64,000 bases of DNA, taken from positions 1 through 64,000 of the forward strand of contig NZ_MSDV01000063.1 of the NCBI RefSeq assembly GCF_001931485.1, read 5' to 3'. The notes beneath the pieces are model-generated. The model saw only the letters and a list, made by a program, of their open reading frames with translations, was not told the origin of the DNA and searched no databases. This document shows positions 39,728 through 49,383 of the stretch, one piece after another (positions within the stretch are counted from its first letter, which is position 1; each line of letters starts with the position of its first letter). Made by a program: the position numbers and the translations under genes. The DNA comes from Burkholderia sp. SRS-W-2-2016. GTDB taxonomy: Bacteria > Pseudomonadota > Gammaproteobacteria > Burkholderiales > Burkholderiaceae.

Positions 39728-40594
39728 CTAAATAATCGGTGCGCCGCCAGTTACCGCAATTGTCGCGCCCGAGATATAGCTGGCCTCGTCGGACGCGAGC
39801 ATCACGTAGGCGGCGGCCAGTTCCGCCGGCTGACCGGGGCGCTTCATCGGCACCTGCGAGCCGAAGTTCTCGACCTTGTCGGGCCCCATCGTCGATGGAA
39901 TCAGCGGCGTCCAGATCGGTCCGGGCGCCACGCAGTTCGCGCGAATGCCGTTCTCCGCGAGTAGTTGCGCGAGACCGCCGGTGAAGTTCTGGATCGCGCC
40001 TTTGGTGGTCGCGTACGCGATCAGCCCGGGGTTCGGCTTGTCGGCATTGATCGACGACGTATTGATGATCGTGCCGCCCGGTTTCATATGGCGCACCGCC
40101 GCACGCGTGATTCTGAACATCGCGCCGATGTTGGTATCGAAGGTTTTGTCCCATTCGTCGTCGCTGATTGCATCGAGCGACGGGTAGCTCATCTGGTACG
40201 CGGCGTTGTTGACCAGCACGTCGAGCCGGCCGAACGCCTCGATCGCCTTGTCGACGATCGCATTGCAATGCTGGCGGTCGCGGATGTCGCCCGGCATCAG
40301 CACGGCCTTGCGGCCCGCGTCCTCGACCCAGCGCGCGGTCTCGCGCGCATCGTCGTCCTCGTTCAGATAGGCGATCAGCACATCGGCGCCTTCGCGCGCG
40401 AACGCAATCGCGACCGCGCGGCCGATCCCGCTATCGCCGCCGGTGACGATCGCCGCCTTGCCGGTCAGACGCCCCGAACCTTCGTAGGTTTTTTCGCCGT
40501 GATCGGGCTGCGGATTCATCGCGGCCGTGCGGCCGGGTGTCTGCTCCTGCTGCTGTTGCGGAAATGGCGGGGATGGACGTGGCGCGTCGCTCAT
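39728..40594 (-). CDS. SDR-family oxidoreductase (stress-type, YghA-like)
   Basis: This 288-aa classical short-chain dehydrogenase has the NAD(P) site TGGDSGIGRAVA, NNAAY, active-site Ser (TSSIN), Y-A-T-T-K and a C-terminal TGGAPII. The 45-residue N-terminal extension rich in Pro/Gln and the GSGRLTGKAA lead-in are typical of the YghA/YdaD/general-stress-protein-39 group. The substrate is unknown, perhaps an aldehyde or alcohol, which would fit the adjacent aldehyde oxidoreductase. AGGAG precedes the ATG. Confidence 0.9.
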   Translation of the reverse strand: MSDAPRPSPPFPQQQQEQTPGRTAAMNPQPDHGEKTYEGSGRLTGKAAIVTGGDSGIGRAVAIAFAREGADVLIAYLNEDDDARETARWVEDAGRKAVLMPGDIRDRQHCNAIVDKAIEAFGRLDVLVNNAAYQMSYPSLDAISDDEWDKTFDTNIGAMFRITRAAVRHMKPGGTIINTSSINADKPNPGLIAYATTKGAIQNFTGGLAQLLAENGIRANCVAPGPIWTPLIPSTMGPDKVENFGSQVPMKRPGQPAELAAAYVMLASDEASYISGATIAVTGGAPII

Positions 40595-40876
40595 AACGGA
40601 TCTCCTGGTTGCGAATGAACGTGAAGGGAAGTAGACGGCGCACGCAAACGCGCGGCGTTACGACCTGTTCAGCAACTGGTGGACCCGCGTAAGAAGCCGC
40701 GCGACGCGGCAATAGATGACAGCAATGTGACGGCAAGCTGACCGCAACTTGACGTTGTGTTGGCATCGACGTGAAGTCGACCCGGCGCAAGAAATTCGCC
40801 GCGAAAAGTATTTACTAAGAGCGTGGTTCAAAAGCGCCGCAAGCGCCCGGAGAATCCGAAGAATCCAAAACGCCCG

Positions 40877-41338
40877 TTATGGCGGCCCCGCCGCATGCAA
40901 CGCCGCCGCCGATTCGAGCACGCGCAACAGCCGCTCCGGCGTCAACGGCTTCGCGCAGTGCGCGTCGAAGCCCGCGGCCTTCGCGAGCGTACGGTCGTCG
41001 CGCGATGCAAACGCGGTACATGCGACCAGCAACATATGGGACGTCTGCGGATGCGCGCGCAGCCGCCGCGCGAGTTCGAGACCGTCGAGGCCCGGCATCT
41101 TGATGTCGAGCACCACCGCGAACGGCTGCCAGTCGCGCGCGGTGTCGCACACCGCAAACGGATCGTCGAGCGCGCGGCATTCGAAGCCGTCGGCGGTGAG
41201 CAGCATCTGCAACGCTTCGGCCGCCTCGCGGTAATCGTCGACCACCAGCACCCGTCGATGCGCGGCCATCGCATATTGAATCGGCCGCCACACGAGTACG
41301 TCGTCGCTACTGTCGACGTTGTCGTTGAACAATGTCAT
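40877..41338 (-). CDS. Stand-alone response-regulator receiver protein
   Basis: This protein of about 153 aa consists of a receiver domain and no output domain. Acidic pocket VVDD, phospho-acceptor Asp in VLDIKMPG, Thr in ACTAFAS and Lys in AKPLTPE are all present. It could act as a phosphate sink or a CheY-like relay for the hybrid kinase at 26436 or others. The start is uncertain: ATG at 41338 is used, and a later ATG at 41269 would begin right at the domain. Confidence 0.82.
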   Translation of the reverse strand: MTLFNDNVDSSDDVLVWRPIQYAMAAHRRVLVVDDYREAAEALQMLLTADGFECRALDDPFAVCDTARDWQPFAVVLDIKMPGLDGLELARRLRAHPQTSHMLLVACTAFASRDDRTLAKAAGFDAHCAKPLTPERLLRVLESAAALHAAGPP

Positions 41339-41741
41339 TTTTTCTCGCCCTTTTACATTCGCCCTGAAGGGCATCTCGCGCCACGCGCGCAAGATTCGAT
41401 CCCATTGCGTCTGCCTGACTACGACAAATCAGCCGTTATTCCCACTCGAACCAAATCACCACACGGCCAGTACGGAATTCCCGCATCCAGGCATGTTCAA
41501 CCTGAGATACGGAACTCGAATGGCCAGTTCTTCACGGCGTTTGAATGGCGGCGCTTGCGATCCGCTGACTGCGCGGTATCGATCAACGCTCTGTCCTCGT
41601 GCTGTGCGCCCCGTTGACGGGCGTCGCACGATGTCGGTATTGCAACGGACTGAGGGGATGACGCAATGCAGGCCGCGAGCGCTCTCACTGGCGCGAATCG
41701 ATCACGCGGTCATAACCAAAAGAATAAGCGACGATGCGGAG
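41339..41741. other. Intergenic region with no supportable gene
   Basis: These roughly 400 bases between the receiver gene and the ligase terminator are less GC-rich than coding DNA around them. Possible frames have no ribosome site or recognisable product. The receiver gene's promoter should lie near 41345-41450. Confidence 0.35.
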
Positions 41742-41766
41742 AAAAAAATGCCCTATATGTTAGGGG
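41742..41766 (-). terminator. Intrinsic terminator of the ligase operon
   Basis: On the minus strand a 5-bp stem, CCCTA/TAGGG (41751-41765) with a 5-nt loop, is followed by CAT and a run of seven T. A second 6-bp hairpin, TGCGGG-TTAT-CCCGCA, spans the ligase stop codon just before it. Together they form a credible Rho-independent terminator. Confidence 0.65.
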
Positions 41767-41781
41767 TTTGTGCTCTGCGGG

Positions 41782-43455
41782 TTATCCCGCACGATCGTCG
41801 ATAAAGCCTTTTAACATGGCCAGCGTATCCGCGTCTTCGATGCGTTTATCGGTGCGCCAGCGCAGCATGCGCGGAAATCGCACCGCGACGCCGGACTTAT
41901 GGCGCGGACTCGCCTGAATGCCTTCGAAGCCGATTTCGAACACCAGCGTCGGTGTAACGCTGCGCACCGGACCGAATTTATCGACAGTGGTTTTGCGTAC
42001 CACTGCATCGACCCGGCGCATCTCTTCATCGGTGAGTCCTGAATAAGCCTTTGCGAAAGGCACCAACGTGCGCACGCCATCGGCTTCGTCCCACACCGCG
42101 AATGTGAAGTCGGTATAAAGACTCGCGCGGCGGCCATGACCGCGTTGCGCGTAAACAAGTACTGCGTCTACCGCATAAGGCTCGATCTTCCATTTCCACC
42201 AGGTGCCCGACGCCTTGGTGCGGCCGACGCCATACATCGACGCACACTCTTTCAGCATCAGTCCTTCGACACCCCGCGCGCGACTTTCGTCGCGCAACGC
42301 CGCGAGCGCAGGCCAGTCCGCACCCGCCACTCGCGGCGACACGCGCAGCAGACCACGCGCGAGCGTGCCGTCGATCGCACCGGCGAGCGCCTCCAAACGC
42401 GTGCGCCGGTCGGCCAGCGGCGTCATCCGCAAGTCGTGGCCGTCCGCTTCGAGCAGGTCGTAAGCGAGCAGCGCGGCCGGCGAATCCGCGAGGATCTTGC
42501 GCGTCAGCGTCTTGCGCGCAATGCGCGGTTGCAGCCGCGCGAACGGCAATGGCGCGGCCGCGCCCGGCTCCCATGCGAGGATTTCGCCGTCGATCACGCA
42601 GCCATCCGGCAACGCGTCGCCGAGCGCGGCGACCTCCGGAAAACGTTCGGTGATCAGATCCTCGCCGCGCGACCACAACCACACGCGGCCGCCGCGTTTG
42701 ACGAGCTGCGCGCGAATACCGTCCCACTTCCACTCGATCAACCAGTGCGCGGGATCGCCGAGCGTGTCCGGCTCGGCCTGCAACGGATGCGCGAGAAAGA
42801 ACGGATAGGGCAAACCGAGATCGCTATCGTGTCGAGACTCGCCCGGCTGCGCGGCGTCGTCGTTAAGCGGTGCGATCAAACGCAGATAGCGCGCCGCGTC
42901 GGGTTTCTGTTGCGAGTCGGTCCAGCCGACCATCCGTTGCGCGATCCGCTTGTGATCGACGCCCGCGACTTCAGCGAGCGCCCTGACCACCAGTTGCCGC
43001 GCGACGCCGACCCGGAAGCCGCCGCCGATCAGCTTGGTCAGCAGAAAGCGGCCGCTCCAGTCGAGTTCGTCCCAGTAATCGAGCAGCCGCGTGCGCAACT
43101 CATCCGGCGGCAGACCGCGCAAGGTGAGCATCCGCTGCTCGATCCATTGCGTCAGGCCCAGCTCCGAGCTGCGCTGCGCGGGCGGCAGAATGTGCGCGAT
43201 GGTCTCCGCGAGATCGCCGACCGCGTGATACGACTCCTCGAACAACCACTCGGGCAGACCCGCGCGTTCGCGCGCGATCTCGCTGAGCAAACGCGTGGGC
43301 ACCAGTTGACGCGGCTTGCCGCCGGCGAGGAAATACGCGGCCCACGCGGCGTCTTCGGGCTCGGCGACCGAGAAGTAGCTGGTCAGCGCGGCGAGCTTGT
43401 CGTGGGTCGAGGTGGTCGCGTCGAGCGCGGTGTAGAGCGCGGCGAAGCGTTTCAT
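41782..43455 (-). CDS. ATP-dependent DNA ligase (LigC/cisplatin-resistance-exonuclease-associated type)
   Basis: This 557-aa ATP-dependent ligase has an N-terminal helical DNA-binding domain (1-210) and adenylation motif I EWKWDGIRAQ with nucleophile Lys243. Motif III is in VIDGEILAW, motif IV in GVEGLMLK, motif V in WWKWKIEP, and an OB-fold follows. It lies 7 nt downstream of a metallo-beta-lactamase-fold exonuclease gene, the usual ligase-associated partner. The helicase (Lhr) and phosphoesterase that often complete this repair cluster are absent here. It likely serves in stress or stationary-phase DNA repair. Confidence 0.93.
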   Translation of the reverse strand: MKRFAALYTALDATTSTHDKLAALTSYFSVAEPEDAAWAAYFLAGGKPRQLVPTRLLSEIARERAGLPEWLFEESYHAVGDLAETIAHILPPAQRSSELGLTQWIEQRMLTLRGLPPDELRTRLLDYWDELDWSGRFLLTKLIGGGFRVGVARQLVVRALAEVAGVDHKRIAQRMVGWTDSQQKPDAARYLRLIAPLNDDAAQPGESRHDSDLGLPYPFFLAHPLQAEPDTLGDPAHWLIEWKWDGIRAQLVKRGGRVWLWSRGEDLITERFPEVAALGDALPDGCVIDGEILAWEPGAAAPLPFARLQPRIARKTLTRKILADSPAALLAYDLLEADGHDLRMTPLADRRTRLEALAGAIDGTLARGLLRVSPRVAGADWPALAALRDESRARGVEGLMLKECASMYGVGRTKASGTWWKWKIEPYAVDAVLVYAQRGHGRRASLYTDFTFAVWDEADGVRTLVPFAKAYSGLTDEEMRRVDAVVRKTTVDKFGPVRSVTPTLVFEIGFEGIQASPRHKSGVAVRFPRMLRWRTDKRIEDADTLAMLKGFIDDRAG

Positions 43456-43462
43456 CGTGCGC

Positions 43463-44641
43463 TCATGGCCGGTTGTCCGCGCTTAATTCGTCGCTTGCGC
43501 GGGTTGCGTCGGTTGCACCGCCTGCGCCAGTTACGCCGGGTACGCTCGCGGCCGGTGCTTCGTCGGCGCCGGCCGCATCGGCTTCGACCGTGTCGTCGCC
43601 GTATTGCGTGTCGAACGCGCCGGCCTGCAGGCCCTGTTCGCCCAGCCAGCGCACCATCGGTTCGACCGAGCCATGCGTGACGATCACGCGCGCGGCGCCG
43701 GTTGCGCGAATCGCGCTTTGCAGGCCGGGCCAGTCCGCGTGATCGGACAGCACGAAGCCACGATCCACGCCGCGCCGGCGGCGCGCGCCGCGCAGCCGCA
43801 TCCAGCCCGACGCGAACGCATCGCTATAAGTACCGAAGCGCTTCAGCCATGCACTATTCTGCGCGGACGGCGGCGCGACGATCAGCGCCTGTTTGAACAC
43901 CGCCTTGTCTTTGGACGGTATCCCGGCGACCAGACCGACCGGCGGCAAACACACGCCCGCGTCGCGATACGCGCGGTTCAGCGGCTCGACCGCGCCGTGG
44001 CAGAAGATCGGCCCGATGCCCGCATCGACGCTCGCCAGCACCCGCTGCGCCTTGCCGAACGAATAGCAGAACAGTACCGACGCGCGTCCTTCGGATGCGT
44101 TATGACGCCACCATGAATCGATCGAATCGAACACGCTTTGCGGCGGATCCCAACGATAGATTGGCAGTCCGAACGTCGACTCGGTGATAAAGGTATCGCA
44201 GCGTACCGGCTCGAACGGCGCACAGGTCGGATCGGCTTCGAGCTTGTAGTCGCCGGACGCGACCCACACCTCGCCCGCATGTTCGATCCGCACCTGCGCG
44301 GAACCGAGCACATGGCCGGCCGGATGCAGCGACACGCGCGTCGCGCCGATCGCGAGCGGCTCGCCGTAGTCGAGCGTCCGCAACGCGATGCCGGGCAGTC
44401 GCGACAGCAGCACGTTCGCGCCCGCGCGCGTGGCCAGATAGCGGCGATGGCCGAAGCGCGCGTGGTCGGAATGCGCATGCGTGATCACCGCGCGCTCGAC
44501 CGGCCGCCACGGATCGATGTAAAAATCGCCGGCCGGACAATACAGTCCCTCCGGTCGCGCGACGACCAGATCGGCTGAAGGCGCGTCACGCTGGGAGGCC
44601 GGGTGCGGCTCACGGTTGCGATGATCTTGCGGCTGCTCCAT
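43463..44641 (-). CDS. Ligase-associated DNA exonuclease (metallo-beta-lactamase fold)
   Basis: This 392-aa beta-CASP-like metallo-hydrolase has the metal motif HAHSDHARFGH, GHVLGSAQV, the ASGDYK stretch, TESTFGLP and a late LSDHADW. This matches the exonuclease that partners ATP ligases in the LigC/Lhr/Exo cluster. The N-terminal PEGLYCPAGDFYIDPW region is typical. A C-terminal 45-residue tail is Ala/Gly/Thr-rich and probably disordered. It is the first gene of a two-gene operon. Confidence 0.9.
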   Translation of the reverse strand: MEQPQDHRNREPHPASQRDAPSADLVVARPEGLYCPAGDFYIDPWRPVERAVITHAHSDHARFGHRRYLATRAGANVLLSRLPGIALRTLDYGEPLAIGATRVSLHPAGHVLGSAQVRIEHAGEVWVASGDYKLEADPTCAPFEPVRCDTFITESTFGLPIYRWDPPQSVFDSIDSWWRHNASEGRASVLFCYSFGKAQRVLASVDAGIGPIFCHGAVEPLNRAYRDAGVCLPPVGLVAGIPSKDKAVFKQALIVAPPSAQNSAWLKRFGTYSDAFASGWMRLRGARRRRGVDRGFVLSDHADWPGLQSAIRATGAARVIVTHGSVEPMVRWLGEQGLQAGAFDTQYGDDTVEADAAGADEAPAASVPGVTGAGGATDATRASDELSADNRP

Positions 44642-44880
44642 CGGGCTGTCTTCGGCAAGCGGTTAAGAAAAGCGCGCACGATGCGGCGCGGGGAACGGGC
44701 CATGATGCGGGCCATGAAGCAGGCCATGAAGCGGCCCATCAAACCCGCAGTCAAGCAAACTGCATGCCGCCCGGCGCCTGTTCCTGCATGGCCGCATTCG
44801 TGCTTTACGGTATATAACCCAATCAGGCGTGTCGAGAGCGGCTGCGATCCGGCAGCGCGCGGCGCGCGGCGCGAGGCCCC

Positions 44881-45783
44881 ATGCGGATTCTGCTCGACGA
44901 GCATGCGCTGTATATCGCCAGGCACCCCGGCCGTTTCATCCTGCAAACGCTGAAGGCGTTTCGCGCGAACCAGGGGCTGCTGCTGGCGGGCGCGGTCGCG
45001 TATTACGCGCTGCTGTCGATCGTGCCGCTGCTGATCCTGATCGTGATCGTGCTGTCGCGGGTGCTGCCGCAGCAACTGATTCTCGACGCGCTGAGCCATC
45101 TGCTGCGCTGGCTGGTGCCGGGGCAATCGAATGCACTGGTCCGCGAACTCGCCAATTTTCTGCAGCATCGCGCGGTGATCGGCTGGGTGTTGCTGCTCAC
45201 AATGATCTTCTTCAGTTCACTCGCGTTCACGGTGCTGGAAAACGCGATGTCGCTGATCTTCGTGCACCGGGTCGTCGTGAAACGCCGCCACTTCCTGGTG
45301 TCGGCGCTGCTGCCTTACTGCTACATCCTGTTTCTCGGCCTCGGGCTATTGATCGTCACCGTCGTGTCGAGCGCGCTGCAAAGCTTCGGCACGGTGGGCC
45401 TCGAAATGTTCGGGCTGCATCTGTCGTTTCACGGTATCTCACGCGTGCTGCTATATCTGCTCGGCTTTGCCGGCGAAATCTTCGTGCTCACTTCGGTGTA
45501 CCTGGTGATGCCGGTCGGCCGGCCGTCGCTTAAACACGCGCTGATCGGCGGCGTGGTGGCCGGCGTGCTGTGGGAGGTCACGCGGCATGTGCTGGTCTGG
45601 TACTTCGCGACGCTATCGCAGGTCAGCATCGTGTACGGCTCGCTGACGATGGCGATCGTGATCCTGCTGAGCCTCGAATGGCTCGCCACGTTGCTGCTGT
45701 TCGGCGCGCAGGTCATTTCTCAATACGAGCGCTTCGGCCATGAGCCGATAGACGCGCCGCAGCCTTCGATCACCACCGAATAG
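44881..45783 (+). CDS. YihY/BrkB-family inner-membrane protein
   Basis: This 300-aa integral membrane protein has six predicted helices. The family signatures are FRANQGLLLAGAVAYYALLSIVPLLI near the N-terminus and the C-terminal YGSLTMAIVILLSLEWLATLLLFGAQ. BrkB-family proteins were once labelled ribonuclease BN; their true role is unresolved (transport or envelope integrity). It is divergent from the exonuclease-ligase operon and upstream of the pyruvate-oxidase-like gene. Confidence 0.92.
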   Translation: MRILLDEHALYIARHPGRFILQTLKAFRANQGLLLAGAVAYYALLSIVPLLILIVIVLSRVLPQQLILDALSHLLRWLVPGQSNALVRELANFLQHRAVIGWVLLLTMIFFSSLAFTVLENAMSLIFVHRVVVKRRHFLVSALLPYCYILFLGLGLLIVTVVSSALQSFGTVGLEMFGLHLSFHGISRVLLYLLGFAGEIFVLTSVYLVMPVGRPSLKHALIGGVVAGVLWEVTRHVLVWYFATLSQVSIVYGSLTMAIVILLSLEWLATLLLFGAQVISQYERFGHEPIDAPQPSITTE

Positions 45784-45922
45784 CGTCCGGCAAGCGATTC
45801 GCAAGGTACAGCCCTTGCTCGACCCAAACGGATACAAACCAGCGACACAAACCAGCGACACAAACCGACACGGGCCGGCGCTCGCGCGCGGCCGCAGCGG
45901 ACGCAATCGAGGAGCGAGGATC

Positions 45923-47761
45923 ATGGCTGAAACCGTCGGCGATTTCATCATCGAACGGCTACACGCATGGGGCGTGCGGCGCATTTACGGCTATCCGGGC
46001 GATGGCATCAACGGCGTGTTCGGCGCGCTCAGTCGTATGCAGAGCGAAGCAAAAAAGCGCCACAAAGATACCGATCAGCCGGGCCCGATCGAATTCATTC
46101 AGGTCCGTCACGAAGAAATGGCCGCTTTCATGGCGTCCGCGCACGCGAAATTTACCGGCGAACTGGGCGTGTGCATCGCGACCTCCGGACCGGGCGCATC
46201 GCATTTGCTGACGGGACTCTACGATGCGCGGATGGATCATATGCCGGTGCTCGCGATTACCGGTCAGCAGGCGCGCGCGGCGATCGGCGGACACTATCAG
46301 CAGGAACTCGATTTACCGGCGATGTTCAAGGACGTCGCCGGCGCGTTCGTCGGCATGGCGATGGTGCCCGCGCAGGTGCGCCATCTGGTCGACCGCGCGG
46401 TGCGGATCGCGCTGGCCGAGCGCGCGGTGACCGCGCTGGTGCTGCCGAACGATCTGCAGGATCTGGAGTACGAAGCACCGGCGCGCAAGCACGGCACGCT
46501 GCATTCGGGCATCGGCTACGAGCGGCCGCGGGTCGTGCCGGCCGACGAGCAGTTGCGCGAGGCGGCCGAAGTACTCAACTCGGGCCGCCGGGTCGCGATT
46601 CTGGTCGGCGCCGGCGCGCTGCACGCAACCGACGAAGTGATCGCGATCGCGGAGAAACTCGGCGCGGGCGTCGCCAAGGCGCTGCTCGGCAAGGCCGCAT
46701 TGCCCGACGATCTGCCGTTCGTGACCGGTTCGATCGGCCTGCTCGGCACCAGGCCGAGCTACGACATGATGACCCATTGCGATACGTTGCTGATGATCGG
46801 CTCGGGCTTTCCGTACTCCGAATTTCTGCCGAAGGAAGGCGACGCGCGCGGCGTGCAGATCGACATCAAGGCCGACATGCTGAGCCTGCGTTATCCGATG
46901 GATGTGAATCTCGTCGGCGATAGTGTCGAGACTTTGCGCGCGCTGCTGCCGCTGATCGAACAGAAGAAGGACCGCGCGTGGCGCGAGCGGATCGAACGCT
47001 GGACCGGCGAATGGTGGAAGACGCTCGACCAGCGCGCGCTCGAACCCGCGAAAGACGGTGTCAATCCGCAGCGCACCGTGTGGGAGCTGTCGAAGCGGAT
47101 TCCGGCGAACGCGCTCGTCACCAGCGATTCCGGTTCGGTCGCGAACTGGTATGCACGCGATCTGAAAGTGCAGCGCGGAATGATGTGTTCGCTGTCGGGC
47201 GGCCTCGCGTCGATGGGCGCGGCGGTGCCCTATGCGATCGCCGCGAAGTTCGCGTATCCGCAGCGGCCGGTGATCGCGCTGGTCGGCGACGGCGCGATGC
47301 AGATGAACAACATGGCCGAGCTGATCACGGTCGCGAAGTACTGGCAGGGCTGGAGCGATCCGCGCTGGATCTGCATGGTGCTGAACAACGGCGACCTGAA
47401 CCAGGTCACGTGGGAGCAGCGCGTGATGGAAGGCGATCCGAAGTTCCAGGCATCGCAGGACATTCCGTCGGTGCCGTACCACCGCTTCGCGGAGATGATC
47501 GGCCTGAAAGGCATCTACGTCGACGATCCCGAACAGCTGGGCGCCGCGTGGGACGATGCGCTGTCCGCGAACCGGCCGGTCGTGATCGAGGTGAAGGCCG
47601 ATCCGAACGTGCCGCCGCTGCCGCCGCACATCACGATCGCGCAGGCGAAGGCCTTCGCGCAGACCTTGCTGAAGGGCGACCCCGACGAGGGCAACGTGGT
47701 CGTCGAAACCGCTAAGCAGGTGCTCGGCGCGGTGCTGCCGGGGCATCGCGACAAGAGCTGA
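45923..47761 (+). CDS. Thiamine-diphosphate enzyme, pyruvate-oxidase-like
   Basis: This 612-aa ThDP/FAD-type enzyme is in the pyruvate oxidase/acetolactate synthase superfamily. It has the Pyr-domain Glu in QVRHEEMAAFMA, a SGPGASHLLTGLYDA stretch, a central FAD/ADP domain (AILVGAGAL), and the PP-domain motif GDGAMQMNNMAELITVAKYW with NNGDLNQVTWEQ. PoxB-like enzymes make acetate and CO2 from pyruvate at the membrane. This C-terminus lacks an obvious PoxB amphipathic peptide, so the acceptor and substrate are uncertain. GAGGAGCGAGGA precedes the ATG at 45923. Confidence 0.87.
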   Translation: MAETVGDFIIERLHAWGVRRIYGYPGDGINGVFGALSRMQSEAKKRHKDTDQPGPIEFIQVRHEEMAAFMASAHAKFTGELGVCIATSGPGASHLLTGLYDARMDHMPVLAITGQQARAAIGGHYQQELDLPAMFKDVAGAFVGMAMVPAQVRHLVDRAVRIALAERAVTALVLPNDLQDLEYEAPARKHGTLHSGIGYERPRVVPADEQLREAAEVLNSGRRVAILVGAGALHATDEVIAIAEKLGAGVAKALLGKAALPDDLPFVTGSIGLLGTRPSYDMMTHCDTLLMIGSGFPYSEFLPKEGDARGVQIDIKADMLSLRYPMDVNLVGDSVETLRALLPLIEQKKDRAWRERIERWTGEWWKTLDQRALEPAKDGVNPQRTVWELSKRIPANALVTSDSGSVANWYARDLKVQRGMMCSLSGGLASMGAAVPYAIAAKFAYPQRPVIALVGDGAMQMNNMAELITVAKYWQGWSDPRWICMVLNNGDLNQVTWEQRVMEGDPKFQASQDIPSVPYHRFAEMIGLKGIYVDDPEQLGAAWDDALSANRPVVIEVKADPNVPPLPPHITIAQAKAFAQTLLKGDPDEGNVVVETAKQVLGAVLPGHRDKS

Positions 47762-47764
47762 CGG

Positions 47765-47788
47765 CGCGCGGCACGGGGGTGCCGCGCG
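47765..47788 (+). terminator. Hairpin right after the pyruvate-oxidase-like gene
   Basis: A perfect 10-bp GC-rich stem, CGCGCGGCAC (47765-47774) and GTGCCGCGCG (47779-47788), has a GGGG loop. It starts 4 nt after the stop codon. No T-tract follows, but its strength and place suggest termination or 3'-end protection. Confidence 0.5.
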
Positions 47789-48046
47789 AGTCGCCGCGTG
47801 TGCGGCCGGCCACGGTCCGGCGCGCACGTCGCTGGTAGAATGGCGCGCACTCGTGGGGCGGTTCGATGCGCGTCGATTACCTTGCCATTCGCAGGCGACT
47901 GATCTGAATACGCGACGCATTGCAGCGTTCGATATGCGCCCCGTGGTCCCGTTACGTCAGCCGCTCTGTCATGTTCACACCCGCCCTCGCCGCTCGCGCG
48001 CGCATCACCGTTCACTTCACGCCGTCATCCAACGGCGCTCCCGCCG

Positions 48047-49144
48047 ATGCTTGACGAAGCCCGCATCACTCATGCGCTGGCCGCGCGCGGCATCGCCCCC
48101 GATCCTCGTCAACGCGAAGCGATTGCGGCGCTGGCCGCATTGCTCGGCGCGCAGCAGCACGCTCGGCGCGCATGGTCGGGCAATGCGTTCGCATCGCAAG
48201 GCGTCTATTGTCACGGCCTGCCGGGGCGCGGCAAGAGTCTCGTCGTCGATACGGTGTTCGAGCTTGCGTCATGCCGCAAACGGCGTCTGCATTTCCACGA
48301 ATTCCTGCGCGAGATGAATCGCCGGCTCGTCACCGCGCCGCGCAGCGACGACCGGCTCGGCGACGTGTCGAAGCAATGGCTCGACGGCATCGAGCTGCTG
48401 TGCTTCGACGAATTCCATGTGCACGACATCGCCGATGCATTCCTGATGGGCCGTTTTCTCGATACCGCGATTGGACTGGGCACCCGTATCGTGCTGACCT
48501 CGAACTACGCACCCGACGATCTGTTGCCCGACCCCGAGTTTCACGAGCGTTTCCTGCCGACCATCGCGCAGATCAAACGCTGCTTCACGGTGATCCATTT
48601 CGACGGCGCGCGCGATTACCGCTTCGGCGGCGAGGCGGCCGAGGTGCCGCGTTTCTTCGCGCCGCTCGATACGTCGAGTGAAAGCGCGTTGCGCGCTATT
48701 TTCGCGAGCCACGAGTCCGGCGCGAAGCTCGAAGCGGTCAGGTTGAGCGCGGCGGGCCGGCCGCTCGACGCACGCGCGGCCGGCAGCGCGTTGTTGTGGG
48801 CGGACTTCGAAGAGCTATGCGTGGTGAGCCGCTCGCATCTCGACTACCTCGATCTGGCCGAGCAATGGCACGGGCTGATCGTCGATCAGCTGCACACGGA
48901 CGTGCTGCGGCAGTCGCATACGCTGCAACGGCTGATCTGGCTGATCGATATCTTCTACGACCGCAAGCGCGCGTTGTTCATCGTGTCGGACCGGCCGCTC
49001 GAAAGCGCGTTGAGCGGGCTCGAAGGCGCGCACGATCTGTCGCGCACGCTGAGCCGGCTCGCGGAAATGCAGTCACGCACCTATCGCAGCACGCTCGAAA
49101 CCACCGCTCACGACGACGCGGCGGAGCACACCGCGGACGCATAG
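48047..49144 (+). CDS. zapE: AFG1-like ATPase, ZapE family
   Basis: This 365-aa P-loop ATPase has Walker A GLPGRGKS (57-64), Walker B LLCFDEF (117-123), a sensor stretch IVLTSNYAP and the late YDRKRALFIVSD. This is the AFG1/ZapE pattern: in E. coli ZapE acts at the division ring under stress and low oxygen, and it also aids Oxa1/YidC substrates. Burkholderiaceae usually carry a housekeeping zapE beside odhL/lpd genes. This copy stands alone, so it may be a paralogue. Confidence 0.9.
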   Translation: MLDEARITHALAARGIAPDPRQREAIAALAALLGAQQHARRAWSGNAFASQGVYCHGLPGRGKSLVVDTVFELASCRKRRLHFHEFLREMNRRLVTAPRSDDRLGDVSKQWLDGIELLCFDEFHVHDIADAFLMGRFLDTAIGLGTRIVLTSNYAPDDLLPDPEFHERFLPTIAQIKRCFTVIHFDGARDYRFGGEAAEVPRFFAPLDTSSESALRAIFASHESGAKLEAVRLSAAGRPLDARAAGSALLWADFEELCVVSRSHLDYLDLAEQWHGLIVDQLHTDVLRQSHTLQRLIWLIDIFYDRKRALFIVSDRPLESALSGLEGAHDLSRTLSRLAEMQSRTYRSTLETTAHDDAAEHTADA

Positions 49145-49383
49145 CTCCCGCCTTCAGCGCGGGGACGACCCGCTGGCAAGATTCGCGCAAATCTTGCAAT
49201 GCGGCTGCAAATCCTGCCAACGCGTTTTGCGCTCGCGGAGCCAGCCCCTCTGCTGTCAAACCGCGTTGCGCGAACCACCGGTAGGCCTCGCAAGCCGCCC
49301 CACCGCTCGCGCGGGAATGGCATCTGCTACCGCGACCGCAGACTCCATTCCTCAGCGGATTACCCGCCGCTCGCGCCCAATCC

